Source: JAJRRS01 sp965230275 (lineage in GTDB: Bacteria; Planctomycetota; Phycisphaerae; Phycisphaerales; Phycisphaeraceae). Taken from it: DNA of 64,000 bases. A program made the translations under genes and the position numbers. The notes under the pieces were generated by a model. The model saw only the letters and a program-made list of their open reading frames with translations, was not told where the DNA came from and did not search any database. Where the stretch lies: NCBI GenBank assembly GCA_965230275.1, contig CBDDKO010000002.1, positions 62,001 through 126,000 of the forward strand, read 5' to 3'. Below, piece by piece: positions 1-7,094 of the stretch (the first letter of the stretch is position 1; every line of letters begins with the position of its first letter).

Positions 1-324
1 GAGCAGGCGTGCGTGGTCGTCGCTTTCGCGTGTCTTGACGTGCAGGGCACGCAGGACGTGGCGGATCAGTTCCTTGGCTTCGGTATGGCCGTGGACGAGC
101 CGGACGATGGTGGCTTCCTCTTCGCAGCGCTGGATCATGGTGCGTCCGACGGTGGTTTTGCCGGAGCCGATGTTCCCGGTGACCAGGACGATACCTTTGC
201 GCATGCGGATCGTGTATTCGATCGCGGCGAGCGCCTCGCGGTGCTGCTCGCTGGCGTAGAAGAACCGCGGGTCGGGCGTGTTCTCAAACGGCATGGTGTG
301 GAAGTTGTAGTACTGGTCGTACAT
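1..324 (-). CDS. ExeA/XrtA-type AAA ATPase of an exopolysaccharide locus (3' end outside window)
   Basis: The reading frame opens at an ATG ending at 324 and is still open at base 1, so only the first 108 residues are seen. The start reads MYDQYYNFHTMPFENTPDPRFFYAS, which is the typical N-terminus of ExeA-like and PEP-CTERM-locus ATPases, followed by a Walker A loop GNIGSGKTT at about residues 50-58. Such ATPases accompany polysaccharide export and exosortase gene sets. It starts 21 bases after the Wzz-like gene on the same strand, so it is the fourth gene of the operon seen here. The role in polysaccharide assembly is inferred from family and neighbours. The C-terminal part could not be examined. 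Confidence 0.85.
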   Translation of the reverse strand, partial: MYDQYYNFHTMPFENTPDPRFFYASEQHREALAAIEYTIRMRKGIVLVTGNIGSGKTTVGRTMIQRCEEEATIVRLVHGHTEAKELIRHVLRALHVKTRESDDHARLL

Positions 325-345
325 GGTGCGCTTATCCGGCGTGGT

Positions 346-2019
346 TTACTTCGTGGGTTCCGTGTCGTTGTGGTTTTCGTCGATGTCGTCGGCCTGTGCC
401 GAGGGCAGCTGGAAGACGAATCCGGCCTTGGCCTTGAGGTTCTTCAGGACGTCGGGTTTCTCGAGGTCGAGGTAGAGGATGGCGGCCATGCCGATCAGGG
501 CGGCGGCCATCAGCCCGGCGTTGGTCGGGTACAGGATCATGTTGCGCAGGCGTCTGACCTTGCGTTGCTGACGGCTGATCAGTTCGCTGACCGAGCCGAG
601 CATGGGCATGTCGAACGCACGGGCCAGTTCGTCACCTGAGGAGAACGTCTCGTCGGTACGGTGGGCGAAGAACACGCTGAGCGAGCCGGCCATGAGCCCC
701 AGGCCGAGCGCGGCCATCAGCACCTGTGCGAGGTTCGGGGACACCGGCTTGGCGCTGAGGCTTCCGGGGCGGACGAAGTCCAGCTGGACGCCGCGGTTGC
801 CGCTTTCGGCGGCCAGTGTCATGTCGACCCGGCGGAGGTTGTCTTCCCAGAATGCCACCTGGCGCTGGGCCTGATCGACCTCACGGGTGAGCTTGCGGTA
901 CTCACTGCGGATCGGGAACATCTCGTCGGTTTGGGCGGCCATATGCTGGACCTGCTCGGTGACGACCTCGATCTGCCGGCCGAGGGCTTCCTCTTCGGTG
1001 AGGGCCTCGGTGTACTGCAGCTCCAGTTCGGCGAGCTTGGGATTGGTCTTGTGCTGCTCCTGGGCGACGATGGTCGTCTCCGTGCCGTCGATCTGTGTCT
1101 GCAGGTCGGCCAGCCGCTGCTTGAGCGCAACCACCTCGGGGTGGGCCGGCTTCATCTTCAGCACTTCGGTGAAGTTGATCAGCTGCTCTTTCAGCTCGAG
1201 CTGCCTTTTGGTCAGGCGCGTCAGCTCGGGGTTGGGCGCGGTGATCTGCTCGGGGATCGTAGTCGGTGTCTGGTCGATGACCTTGCGCAGGTTCTTGGCA
1301 CGGACGGTGGCTGCGTCGCGCTGAGCGATCATGTCCTGCAGTTCGGTTTCCCGGCTACCGAGCCGTTCCTGCATGCCGTTGGCGCTCTCGGGGAGCAGGT
1401 CGCCGTTGTTGATCTCAAACTCGAGCAGGCGGGTTTCAAGCTGCTCTATGGTCGAGCGGCTGTTGGCGACTTCCTGTTTGAAGAATTCGGCGGACTCACG
1501 CAGCCGTTGTTCCATCGCCGCCTGCGTCCGCTTGATGTAGTTGGACACCAGGCCGTTGACGACCATCTTGGCGACTTCGGGGTTGGGGCTGACGTAGGCC
1601 ACGCGGACGCGGTCCAGCGAACCGCTGGCGACGTCCCAGTGGACGATGGTGCCGCGGAGGATGGCGGTACGCAGAACCTGCTTATCCAGGTTCGTGCGGA
1701 TGATGCCTTTCTGCCTAAGCTCGGGCTCGATCTGTTTGAGCAGTTCATCGACGGCGCGGTGGCCGGTGATCTCTTCGACCAGGCTGTTGCGTGGCTCCTG
1801 GAAGTTGCGGGTCGCGCCCTTGGCGGTCATCTCGGTGAGCACCATGTCGGTGCGCCGTTCAAACATCGCCTCGGAGTTGTACTTGCGGGGGAGCATCATG
1901 CTCATGCCCAGCACACCCAGCGTGATAGCGAACGCGGGGAGGATGAACCGCCAGCGATACCGCAGCAGCAGCTCCCAGAGTTCAAGTACGGCGTTTTGTT
2001 GGGTGTTCTTATTGCTCAT
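346..2019 (-). CDS. Wzz/GumC-like polysaccharide chain-length determinant protein
   Basis: The 557-residue protein has an N-terminal membrane segment at about 20-43 (after LLLRYRWRF). A long, mostly helical periplasmic region at about 90-425 carries coiled-coil-rich stretches such as the Q/E-rich block at 270-400. A second membrane segment lies near 433-455 (LAQVLMAALGLGLMAGSLSVFF) and a third near 505-525. This is the Wzz/GNVR (PCP) layout that sets polymer length and couples to an outer-membrane export channel. No BY-kinase domain is fused. It lies 24 bases downstream of the export lipoprotein gene and 21 bases before the ATPase gene, so co-transcription is very likely. Confidence 0.9.
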   Translation of the reverse strand: MSNKNTQQNAVLELWELLLRYRWRFILPAFAITLGVLGMSMMLPRKYNSEAMFERRTDMVLTEMTAKGATRNFQEPRNSLVEEITGHRAVDELLKQIEPELRQKGIIRTNLDKQVLRTAILRGTIVHWDVASGSLDRVRVAYVSPNPEVAKMVVNGLVSNYIKRTQAAMEQRLRESAEFFKQEVANSRSTIEQLETRLLEFEINNGDLLPESANGMQERLGSRETELQDMIAQRDAATVRAKNLRKVIDQTPTTIPEQITAPNPELTRLTKRQLELKEQLINFTEVLKMKPAHPEVVALKQRLADLQTQIDGTETTIVAQEQHKTNPKLAELELQYTEALTEEEALGRQIEVVTEQVQHMAAQTDEMFPIRSEYRKLTREVDQAQRQVAFWEDNLRRVDMTLAAESGNRGVQLDFVRPGSLSAKPVSPNLAQVLMAALGLGLMAGSLSVFFAHRTDETFSSGDELARAFDMPMLGSVSELISRQQRKVRRLRNMILYPTNAGLMAAALIGMAAILYLDLEKPDVLKNLKAKAGFVFQLPSAQADDIDENHNDTEPTK

Positions 2020-2043
2020 ATCACGTCTCTCTCACAAGCTCCG

Positions 2044-2832
2044 TTATTGACCCTCGTTCGGGCCATAGCTGGAGTAACCCCTCGCTTCTGTCTGGATTTC
2101 TGCCGGGCCCGCGACCGTGGAGGCGATCGGCTGGAACGGCAGCAGCAGCTGCTGGAAGCCCAGCGCGACCGACGCGAGCGGCGTCGGCGGGACGTAGATG
2201 ATGTCGCCTTCTTCCATGACGGCGTCGAGGAGGGTGTCACCTTCCTTGACCATCTTGTCCAGGTCTACGGTCATCTTGCGGATCAGGTCGCCGTCGGCGT
2301 TGGGCCGAAGGACCTGAACCTTGCTAGGGTCGGCAAGCCGCGTGGGCTGTGCCTTGGACATCGTCTCGAGGACGGTGTTCGCGCCGTTGTAGGCATACGG
2401 GCCGGGGCGGGAGACTTCGCCGAAGACGAAGATCTTCTTGCTGGCGTACCCGATGACACGGACGGAGATGTCGGCGTCTTCGTAGTATTCCTGCGCGAGG
2501 ACACGCAGCTCGGCCTCGACTTCCTCGGTCGTCTTGCCTGCGACGTAGACCCGGCCCAGTAGCGGCAGGGTCAGCTTGCCGTCGGGGCTGACGGTTTCGG
2601 TGTGGCGGTGGACTTCGCGCACCCGCTTGGAGTAGACCTGAACGACGTCAGGCGGCGCCATGCGGTACTCGGTCGCGGTCACGACCGGGCGTGGTTCGTT
2701 AATGAACGAGCTGTAGTCCGTGAAGGTCTTCTGGCAGCCGGTCAGGCACAGCGTGCAGACCATTAGCATCAGACCGACGATCGTCCCATGTTTTCCGGCC
2801 ATACCTTTAGGCATCGGCAGGCTCCTCTTCAT
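2044..2832 (-). CDS. Polysaccharide export outer-membrane lipoprotein (Wza/GumB-like, Poly_export + SLBB)
   Basis: The 262-residue protein begins with a lipoprotein signal (positive MKRSLPMPKGMAGK, hydrophobic GLMLMVCTLCLTGC), and C33 is the likely lipidated cysteine. A Poly_export domain follows at about 60-130 (YRMAPPDVVQVYSKRVREV, VSPDGKLTLPLLGRVYVAGKTTEEVEAEL). An SLBB-like domain then covers about 135-215 (VFVFGEVSRPGPYAYNGANTVLETMSKA, DTLLDAVMEEGDIIYVPP). This is the family that forms the secretin-like channel for capsule and EPS export. It sits 16 bases after the sugar transferase gene. The protein is short, consistent with the minimal GumB-like form. Confidence 0.92.
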   Translation of the reverse strand: MKRSLPMPKGMAGKHGTIVGLMLMVCTLCLTGCQKTFTDYSSFINEPRPVVTATEYRMAPPDVVQVYSKRVREVHRHTETVSPDGKLTLPLLGRVYVAGKTTEEVEAELRVLAQEYYEDADISVRVIGYASKKIFVFGEVSRPGPYAYNGANTVLETMSKAQPTRLADPSKVQVLRPNADGDLIRKMTVDLDKMVKEGDTLLDAVMEEGDIIYVPPTPLASVALGFQQLLLPFQPIASTVAGPAEIQTEARGYSSYGPNEGQ

Positions 2833-2848
2833 GCGGCGGGGCCCGGCG

Positions 2849-3499
2849 TCAGCACGCCGTGGGGTCCCAGACCCTCGGGAACGTCTCGAGGATCAGCTTT
2901 ATGTCATTGACCAGGCTCCGGCTGCGCAGGTAGCGCAGGTCGTAAGCCAACTTCCGACGCATCCCGGCTACGTCGTTGCTATATCCATTTCGCACCTGCG
3001 CCAGACCGGTCAGGCCTGGCGCGGCGGACAGCCGGCGTTCGATCCCCGGTAGGTCCACACGCAGCTCTTCGATGATCTCCGGGCGTTCCGGGCGCGGGCC
3101 GACCAGACTCATGTGCCCCATCAGGATGTTCGCCAGCTGCGGTAGTTCATCCACGTGGCTCTTGCGCACCCACTGGCAACCAGGCAGGATGCGCGGGTCG
3201 GCGTCGGTGGCGCACTGGGCCCCGTTGGCTTCGGCGTCCAGCGACATGGTGCGGAACTTGTAGATCTTGAATAGCCAGCCGTTCCGGCCGACGCGCCACT
3301 GCCGGTAGAGCACCGGCCCGCCGTCCACGCACTTGATCCAAGCCGCACAGGCAAGCATCACGGGTGCCAACAGCACCAGCCCGGCAAGCGCCGAGACCAC
3401 GTCCAGGGCGCGTTTGCACACCTCGAAGCCCTTACCTGGGCTCTGGATCGATCGGCCGGAAACACTCAGGCCGGCGGGTTGTTGGTCTTGCACGTGCAT
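2849..3499 (-). CDS. Undecaprenyl-phosphate sugar phosphotransferase, short form
   Basis: The protein is 216 residues long. One membrane helix (about 33-54, ALDVVSALAGLVLLAPVMLACAA) precedes the bacterial sugar-transferase catalytic domain. Visible family motifs are KIYKFRTM, the KSHVDELPQL segment, MSLVGPRPERPE, and PGLTGLAQV followed by YDLRYLRSRSLVNDIKLILET. These enzymes move a hexose-1-phosphate onto the lipid carrier and start repeat-unit synthesis. The N-terminal multi-helix domain of WcaJ is absent, so this is the monotopic type. It is the first gene of the minus-strand EPS operon, and its promoter must lie in the 307-base gap upstream. Confidence 0.93.
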   Translation of the reverse strand: MHVQDQQPAGLSVSGRSIQSPGKGFEVCKRALDVVSALAGLVLLAPVMLACAAWIKCVDGGPVLYRQWRVGRNGWLFKIYKFRTMSLDAEANGAQCATDADPRILPGCQWVRKSHVDELPQLANILMGHMSLVGPRPERPEIIEELRVDLPGIERRLSAAPGLTGLAQVRNGYSNDVAGMRRKLAYDLRYLRSRSLVNDIKLILETFPRVWDPTAC

Positions 3500-3806
3500 T
3501 CACGGTCTCACAATTTACGGGCCTACCAGGGGCCCGTCCTCTCCGCTATCGGTGTGTATGTAACGCTACTTAATCAACCTGGGCGATTGGTGCGGGATAT
3601 AACGGCCATGCGGACGGAGCGGCATGGGACGGACGCTCCTATCGGACGGCTGAGGGGGTTTTGGCGGGCTGATCCGATCGGTCCGGCGGTAGGGGAGTCC
3701 GGCGGGTGGTTTGGTCGATGGTATCGCTATTAAGTAGACTGCGGCCGCACGGTTGCGGGTCTTGCCGGATCGGTTGGTTCGAGATGGATCGAGTAAGGGG
3801 TAACGG
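3500..3806. promoter_or_regulatory. 307-base divergent intergenic region with inverted 9-mers
   Basis: This gap separates the EPS operon (minus) from the SLC13 transporter (plus) and must hold both promoters. I see no convincing sigma-70 pair. An exact inverted pair of 9-mers, CTACTTAAT at 3566-3574 and ATTAAGTAG at 3729-3737, lies 154 bases apart in AT-richer pockets. They could be two operator half-sites, one near each transcription unit, but that is only inference. No protein-like reading frame is present. Confidence 0.35.
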
Positions 3807-5606
3807 ATGACTTGGGAAGCCTGGGTGACGCTTGGGACCATCGCGCTGATCGCGTTGGCATTGGTGCGCGGGATGGCGGGGCCGGACACCGTGCTGCTGG
3901 CGGGGCTGACGCTGTTGCTATCGTTCGGGATATTCTCGGACGCTTTTCCGAGCCCGCAGGTCGCGGTGTCGCAGTTCGGTCACAAGGCGCCGGTGTTGAT
4001 CGCCGTGTTATTCGTTGTTGCTGAGGGGCTGAAACAGACCGGGGCGATGGGGTTGGTGATTCAGCCGTTATTAGGACGCCCGAAGTCGACGACCACGGCG
4101 ATGGCCCGGCTGACGATCCCCGTGGCCGGCTTGAGCGCGTTTCTGAACAACACGCCGATCGTGGCGATGTACATGTCGATCATCAACGACTGGTCGAACA
4201 AGATCAAGATGGCCCCGTCGAAGTTCTTCATCCCGCTGAGCTTCGCGGCGATCCTGGGCGGGACGTGCACCCAGATCGGCACGGCGACGAACGTGGTGGT
4301 GGCCCAGGAAGTCAACGCGACCGAGGGGCTGGGCCTTCACATCGGGATGTTCACGAACACGCTGCTGGGATTGCCCTGCGCGTTTGTCGGGTTGATCTAT
4401 CTGATGCTGATCGCGCCCCGGCTGTTACCGGACCGACGCACGCCGATCGAAGCCGGCGGTGACGGCGAGCGGCGGTACACCGTGGAGATGATCGTCGAGC
4501 CCAAGAGCCCGATCGCCGGCAAGACGATCGAGGACGCGGGGCTGCGTTCGCTGCCGGGTGTGTACCTGATCGAGATCGAACGGGAAGGTGAGCGCATTGC
4601 GGCCGTCGGGCCCCAGCAGGTGCTGCATGAGAACGACCGGCTGATCTTCGCCGGCGTGGTCGATTCGGTGGCGGACCTTCAGAAGACGCGCGGCCTGGCG
4701 CCGGCGACGGACCAGGTCTTTAAGCTCTCGGACCCCAGGCCGGACCGTCGATTGGTTGAGGCGGTTGTCAGTGAGAACTGCCCGTTGGTCCGCAAGAGCA
4801 TCCGGGAGAGCCGGTTCCGCACGGTCTACGGCGCCGCGGTCATCGCGGTCCACCGCGCCGGCCAGCACCTGGGTAATACCAAGATCGGCGACATTGTCCT
4901 GCAGCCCGGCGACACCCTGCTTCTCGAAACCCACCCCCGCTTTGTGGATGCGCAGCGTAACGGCAGAGACTTTTACCTGGTCTCAACTGTTGAAGGCTCC
5001 GCGCCGCTACGTCATGACAAGGCCTGGGTGGCGCTAGTCATCATGCTCGCGATGGTCCTGGCGGCGACGCTGATCCCACGGCTGGACCTGCTCGTGGCGG
5101 CGTTGCTGGCGTCGGGCATGATGGTCGCGACCGGCTGCTGCACGCCCGGCGAGGCGCGCCAGAGCATCAACTGGCGTGTGATCCTGACGCTGGGCGCAGC
5201 CCTGGGCATCGGCAAGGTCATGGACACCACAGGCGCGGCGGAGAATGTCGCGCAGGGGATCGTGGACGTCTGCGCCACCGCGGGGCCGCGCGGGATCCTC
5301 GGAGGGTTGCTGCTGATCGGGATGCTTTTAACGTCGATGATCGGGCCCGTCGCGACGGTCGGGCTGATGTTCCCGGTTGCGCTGGCGGCCTCGCAGTCCG
5401 AGGGCATCAGCTTCATGCCGTTTGCCATGGCGCTCATGACCACCAGCGCCGCGAGCTTCGCCTCGCCCACGGCTTACCAGACCAACCTCATGGTCTATTC
5501 GCCCGGCGGCTACAAATTCACCGACTACGTTCGTGTCGGGCTGCCGTTGAACCTGTTGGTGATGAGCGTGACCGTGACGCTGGCGCCGATCATCTGGCCG
5601 TTCTAA
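3807..5606 (+). CDS. SLC13/DASS-type anion transporter with two central TrkA_C domains
   Basis: The 599-residue inner-membrane protein has two transport halves separated by a soluble insert. The first half (about 1-210) carries FLNNTPIVAMYMS (112-124) and GGTCTQIGTATNVVV (151-165), which are the Na+/anion-site hairpin motifs of the family. Residues about 218-292 and 310-385 each look like a TrkA_C (RCK-C) domain (IAGKTIEDAGLRSLPGVYLIEIER, VRKSIRESRFRTVYGAAVIAV). The second half ends with SPTAYQTNLMVYSPGGY. SAC1/YbhI-like members with TrkA_C domains carry sulfate, dicarboxylates or similar anions, and the substrate here cannot be told. It stands alone and converges on dciA through a heptad palindrome. 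Confidence 0.9.
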   Translation: MTWEAWVTLGTIALIALALVRGMAGPDTVLLAGLTLLLSFGIFSDAFPSPQVAVSQFGHKAPVLIAVLFVVAEGLKQTGAMGLVIQPLLGRPKSTTTAMARLTIPVAGLSAFLNNTPIVAMYMSIINDWSNKIKMAPSKFFIPLSFAAILGGTCTQIGTATNVVVAQEVNATEGLGLHIGMFTNTLLGLPCAFVGLIYLMLIAPRLLPDRRTPIEAGGDGERRYTVEMIVEPKSPIAGKTIEDAGLRSLPGVYLIEIEREGERIAAVGPQQVLHENDRLIFAGVVDSVADLQKTRGLAPATDQVFKLSDPRPDRRLVEAVVSENCPLVRKSIRESRFRTVYGAAVIAVHRAGQHLGNTKIGDIVLQPGDTLLLETHPRFVDAQRNGRDFYLVSTVEGSAPLRHDKAWVALVIMLAMVLAATLIPRLDLLVAALLASGMMVATGCCTPGEARQSINWRVILTLGAALGIGKVMDTTGAAENVAQGIVDVCATAGPRGILGGLLLIGMLLTSMIGPVATVGLMFPVALAASQSEGISFMPFAMALMTTSAASFASPTAYQTNLMVYSPGGYKFTDYVRVGLPLNLLVMSVTVTLAPIIWPF

Positions 5607-5607
5607 A

Positions 5608-5714
5608 TTTCTGATTTGAGATTTATGATTTATGATGTCGCAAGCGTGAGATCAGACCATCGGTTTTACATACGCGTCTTCCGCGGCACACATCATAAAT
5701 CTCAAATCATAAAT
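5608..5714. repeat. Heptad-iterated palindrome (TTTATGA words) between convergent genes
   Basis: The left arm is four 7-base words, TTTCTGA TTTGAGA TTTATGA TTTATGA (5608-5635). The right arm (5691-5714) is the reverse complement of GATTTGAGATTTATGATG with one heptad fewer, so the two arms differ by a whole-word slip. The spacer is about 55 bases. The element fills the whole gap between two converging stop codons and could act as a two-way terminator. A second copy of this family lies at 47733-47834. Confidence 0.85.
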
Positions 5715-6065
5715 CTACTTCCCGACCTTCAACTCGACGCGCTTCACGGCCTTGCCCTTGTGGCGGGTGACTAACTCATCGAACAGACCGGAACGCAGCA
5801 GCCGGTCCAGCTCGTACAGCCGGCCGCTGGAGTCGACCGATACACGCAAGACGCCGCGGGTCAGGCTCACCAGCCGGGTGTGTTCCGTTAACGCATCGGG
5901 CAGCAGTTGCGACCAGATTTCCGCCAGGTCGCCTAGCTGCTCGTGGGGTTTCTGCACGTCGCGTTTGAACTGCTCTCGCATAAAACCCAGCGACAGGTCG
6001 GGGTCTTTACGGTTGCGCCGCTCACGCAGGCCGTTGAGGTGTGATTGGTAAGGGTCCTTCGCCAT
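5715..6065 (-). CDS. dciA: DciA-like protein (DUF721), replicative helicase loader candidate
   Basis: The protein is 116 residues. The DUF721 signature runs from about 40 to 105: LAEIWSQLLPDALTEHTRLVSLTRGVLRVSVDSSGRLYELDRLL. DciA is the ancestral bacterial factor that helps load the DnaB replicative helicase where DnaC or DnaI is missing. The small size and the W..LLP..L..HT pattern fit the family. It is divergent from aroK, with a heptad palindrome in the 102-base gap. The last codons abut the palindrome at 5608-5714. Function is inferred from the family only. Confidence 0.75.
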   Translation of the reverse strand: MAKDPYQSHLNGLRERRNRKDPDLSLGFMREQFKRDVQKPHEQLGDLAEIWSQLLPDALTEHTRLVSLTRGVLRVSVDSSGRLYELDRLLRSGLFDELVTRHKGKAVKRVELKVGK

Positions 6066-6075
6066 AGCTGATTAT

Positions 6076-6145
6076 AGGGTACAGGGAACAGGGCTCGGGG
6101 ATCAGGCAGAGGCCGTATTTCTGCTCCCTGATCCCCGAACCCTAT
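6076..6145. repeat. Heptad-iterated palindrome in the dciA/aroK divergent gap
   Basis: The left arm is AGGGTAC AGGGAAC AGGGCTC GGGGATC (6076-6103) followed by AGGCAG. The right arm, CTGCTCCCTGATCCCCGAACCCTAT (6121-6145), pairs with it with the central words missing. It occupies most of the space where the divergent promoters and ribosome sites should lie. The word is different from the TTTATGA and GGGTCTN elements, but the 7-base period and palindromic layout are the same. Confidence 0.8.
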
Positions 6146-6167
6146 CCGCTCCGATATAATCCCCGCC

Positions 6168-6692
6168 ATGAATATCATCCTTTTTGGCTACCGTGGCTGT
6201 GGCAAGACGACGCTTGGCAAGAAGCTGGCGGCCCAGCTATGGAAAGATTTTGTGGATGTGGACCACGAGATCTGCAAGCGGTTTGACAATCGGACCATCG
6301 CGGAGATCTGGGAGACCGACGGCGAGCCGGCGTTCCGGGCCGCCGAGGCCGAGGTCACCGTTGAATTGTGCCAACGCGAGAACCATGTCATCGCGCTGGG
6401 CGGCGGCACGCTGATGCAGGACGGCGCCTGTGAAGCGGTCAAGAACGCGCCAGATGCCGTGCGCATCTACCTGTCCTGCGAGCCCGAGGAACTGGAACGA
6501 CGCATCTACGGCGACGCCAACTCCGCCGCCAACCGGCCCAACCTGACCCAGGCCGGCGGGGGGCTGGAGGAGATCAAGCAGGTCCTCGTCGAGCGCGACC
6601 CGGTCTACCGAGATGCCGCCGACCACGTCTTCAACGTCACCCACACCGACCCCGACGAAGCCGCCCGCCACATCGTGGCGAATTATCTGTGA
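6168..6692 (+). CDS. aroK: Shikimate kinase
   Basis: The 174-residue protein phosphorylates shikimate at the 3-hydroxyl with ATP in the chorismate pathway, in the cytoplasm. The Walker A loop GYRGCGKTTL is at 7-16. The substrate-binding D32 lies in FVDVDHEI, with R57 in the GEPAFRAAE segment. The shikimate-binding GGG triplet is at 78-80 (ALGGGT), and the lid region precedes RPNL near 123. The length is normal for the family. aroB lies 38 kb away in this window, so the aromatic pathway genes are scattered. The start ATG at 6168 gives a complete N-terminus. Confidence 0.95.
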   Translation: MNIILFGYRGCGKTTLGKKLAAQLWKDFVDVDHEICKRFDNRTIAEIWETDGEPAFRAAEAEVTVELCQRENHVIALGGGTLMQDGACEAVKNAPDAVRIYLSCEPEELERRIYGDANSAANRPNLTQAGGGLEEIKQVLVERDPVYRDAADHVFNVTHTDPDEAARHIVANYL

Positions 6693-6702
6693 TTCAGATT
6701 TA

Positions 6703-6776
6703 GAAACAGGGATGAACACGGATGCACATGGATCAAGGTGTCTGCCTGTCCGTGTTTCTCTGTGTCCATCCTTGTT
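6703..6776. repeat. Imperfect palindrome built of ACACGGATG-like words
   Basis: The left arm around 6703-6733 (GAAACAGGGATGAACACGGATG and onward) is related to the reverse complement of the right arm at 6749-6776 (CCGTGTTTCTCTGTGTCCATCC and onward). The match is imperfect. It follows the aroK stop by about 10 bases and may act as its terminator. It shares its GATGAACACGGAT-like vocabulary with the stronger palindrome at 7015-7094. Confidence 0.6.
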
Positions 6777-7014
6777 CTTGTACTTATCGCGCATGAAAAA
6801 GCCGAGTGAGCTTGTATGAAGTATGGGAAAAAATAACACGTCGAAATCGGTCTGTTCGCTTCACTCGGCGTAACAAGTTTCGGGATGTGTGATCACGTGG
6901 CTTCGGCCTCCTTTCGTTCTCTGTCTATCCATACCTATTATCGAATAGAGACGTGGGTACGTCAAGACTTTTTCTCACCGCAGAGATCGCTGAGATCGCA
7001 GGGGGAGACATGCG
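6777..7014. other. Gene-free stretch with a long inverted repeat (arms 6801-6811 and 6858-6869)
   Basis: No protein-like frame is seen here. GCCGAGTGAGC at 6801-6811 pairs with GCTTCACTCGGC at 6858-6869 with one bulged base, around a 46-base AT-richer loop. The stem is 11 pairs. This could be the core of a small RNA or a terminator-like structure between aroK and the convergent membrane protein gene. A short CTATT-ATC-GAATAG dyad lies further on near 6937. Confidence 0.4.
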
Positions 7015-7094
7015 GCCACCGATGAACACCGATAAACACGGATAAAGCGCGAAGAATCCTGATCAATCTGTGTTCATCGGCGTTGATCGGTGGC
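7015..7094. repeat. Palindrome with 10-base words, reaching a stop codon
   Basis: The left arm at 7015-7043 (GCCACCGATGAACACCGATA and onward) matches the reverse complement of the right arm at 7066-7094 with about four differences in 29 bases. Within the arm, CGATGAACAC and CGATAAACAC form a roughly 10-base period. The right arm ends on the first base of the stop codon of the 755-residue membrane protein gene, so it is placed exactly where a terminator would be. Confidence 0.8.

Noticed and set aside
1..639. 208-residue plus-strand frame at the window start
   Set aside because: It is the complement of the ExeA-like ATPase and the Wzz end. The minus strand shows a Walker A motif.
661..2562. 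633-residue plus-strand open frame
   Set aside because: It is antisense to the Wzz-like and export lipoprotein genes, which have recognisable domains. Long antisense frames are expected from the GC-biased third positions.
3566..3889. 107-residue minus-strand frame in the EPS/transporter gap
   Set aside because: It overlaps the SLC13 N-terminus antisense and has no ribosome site or domain.
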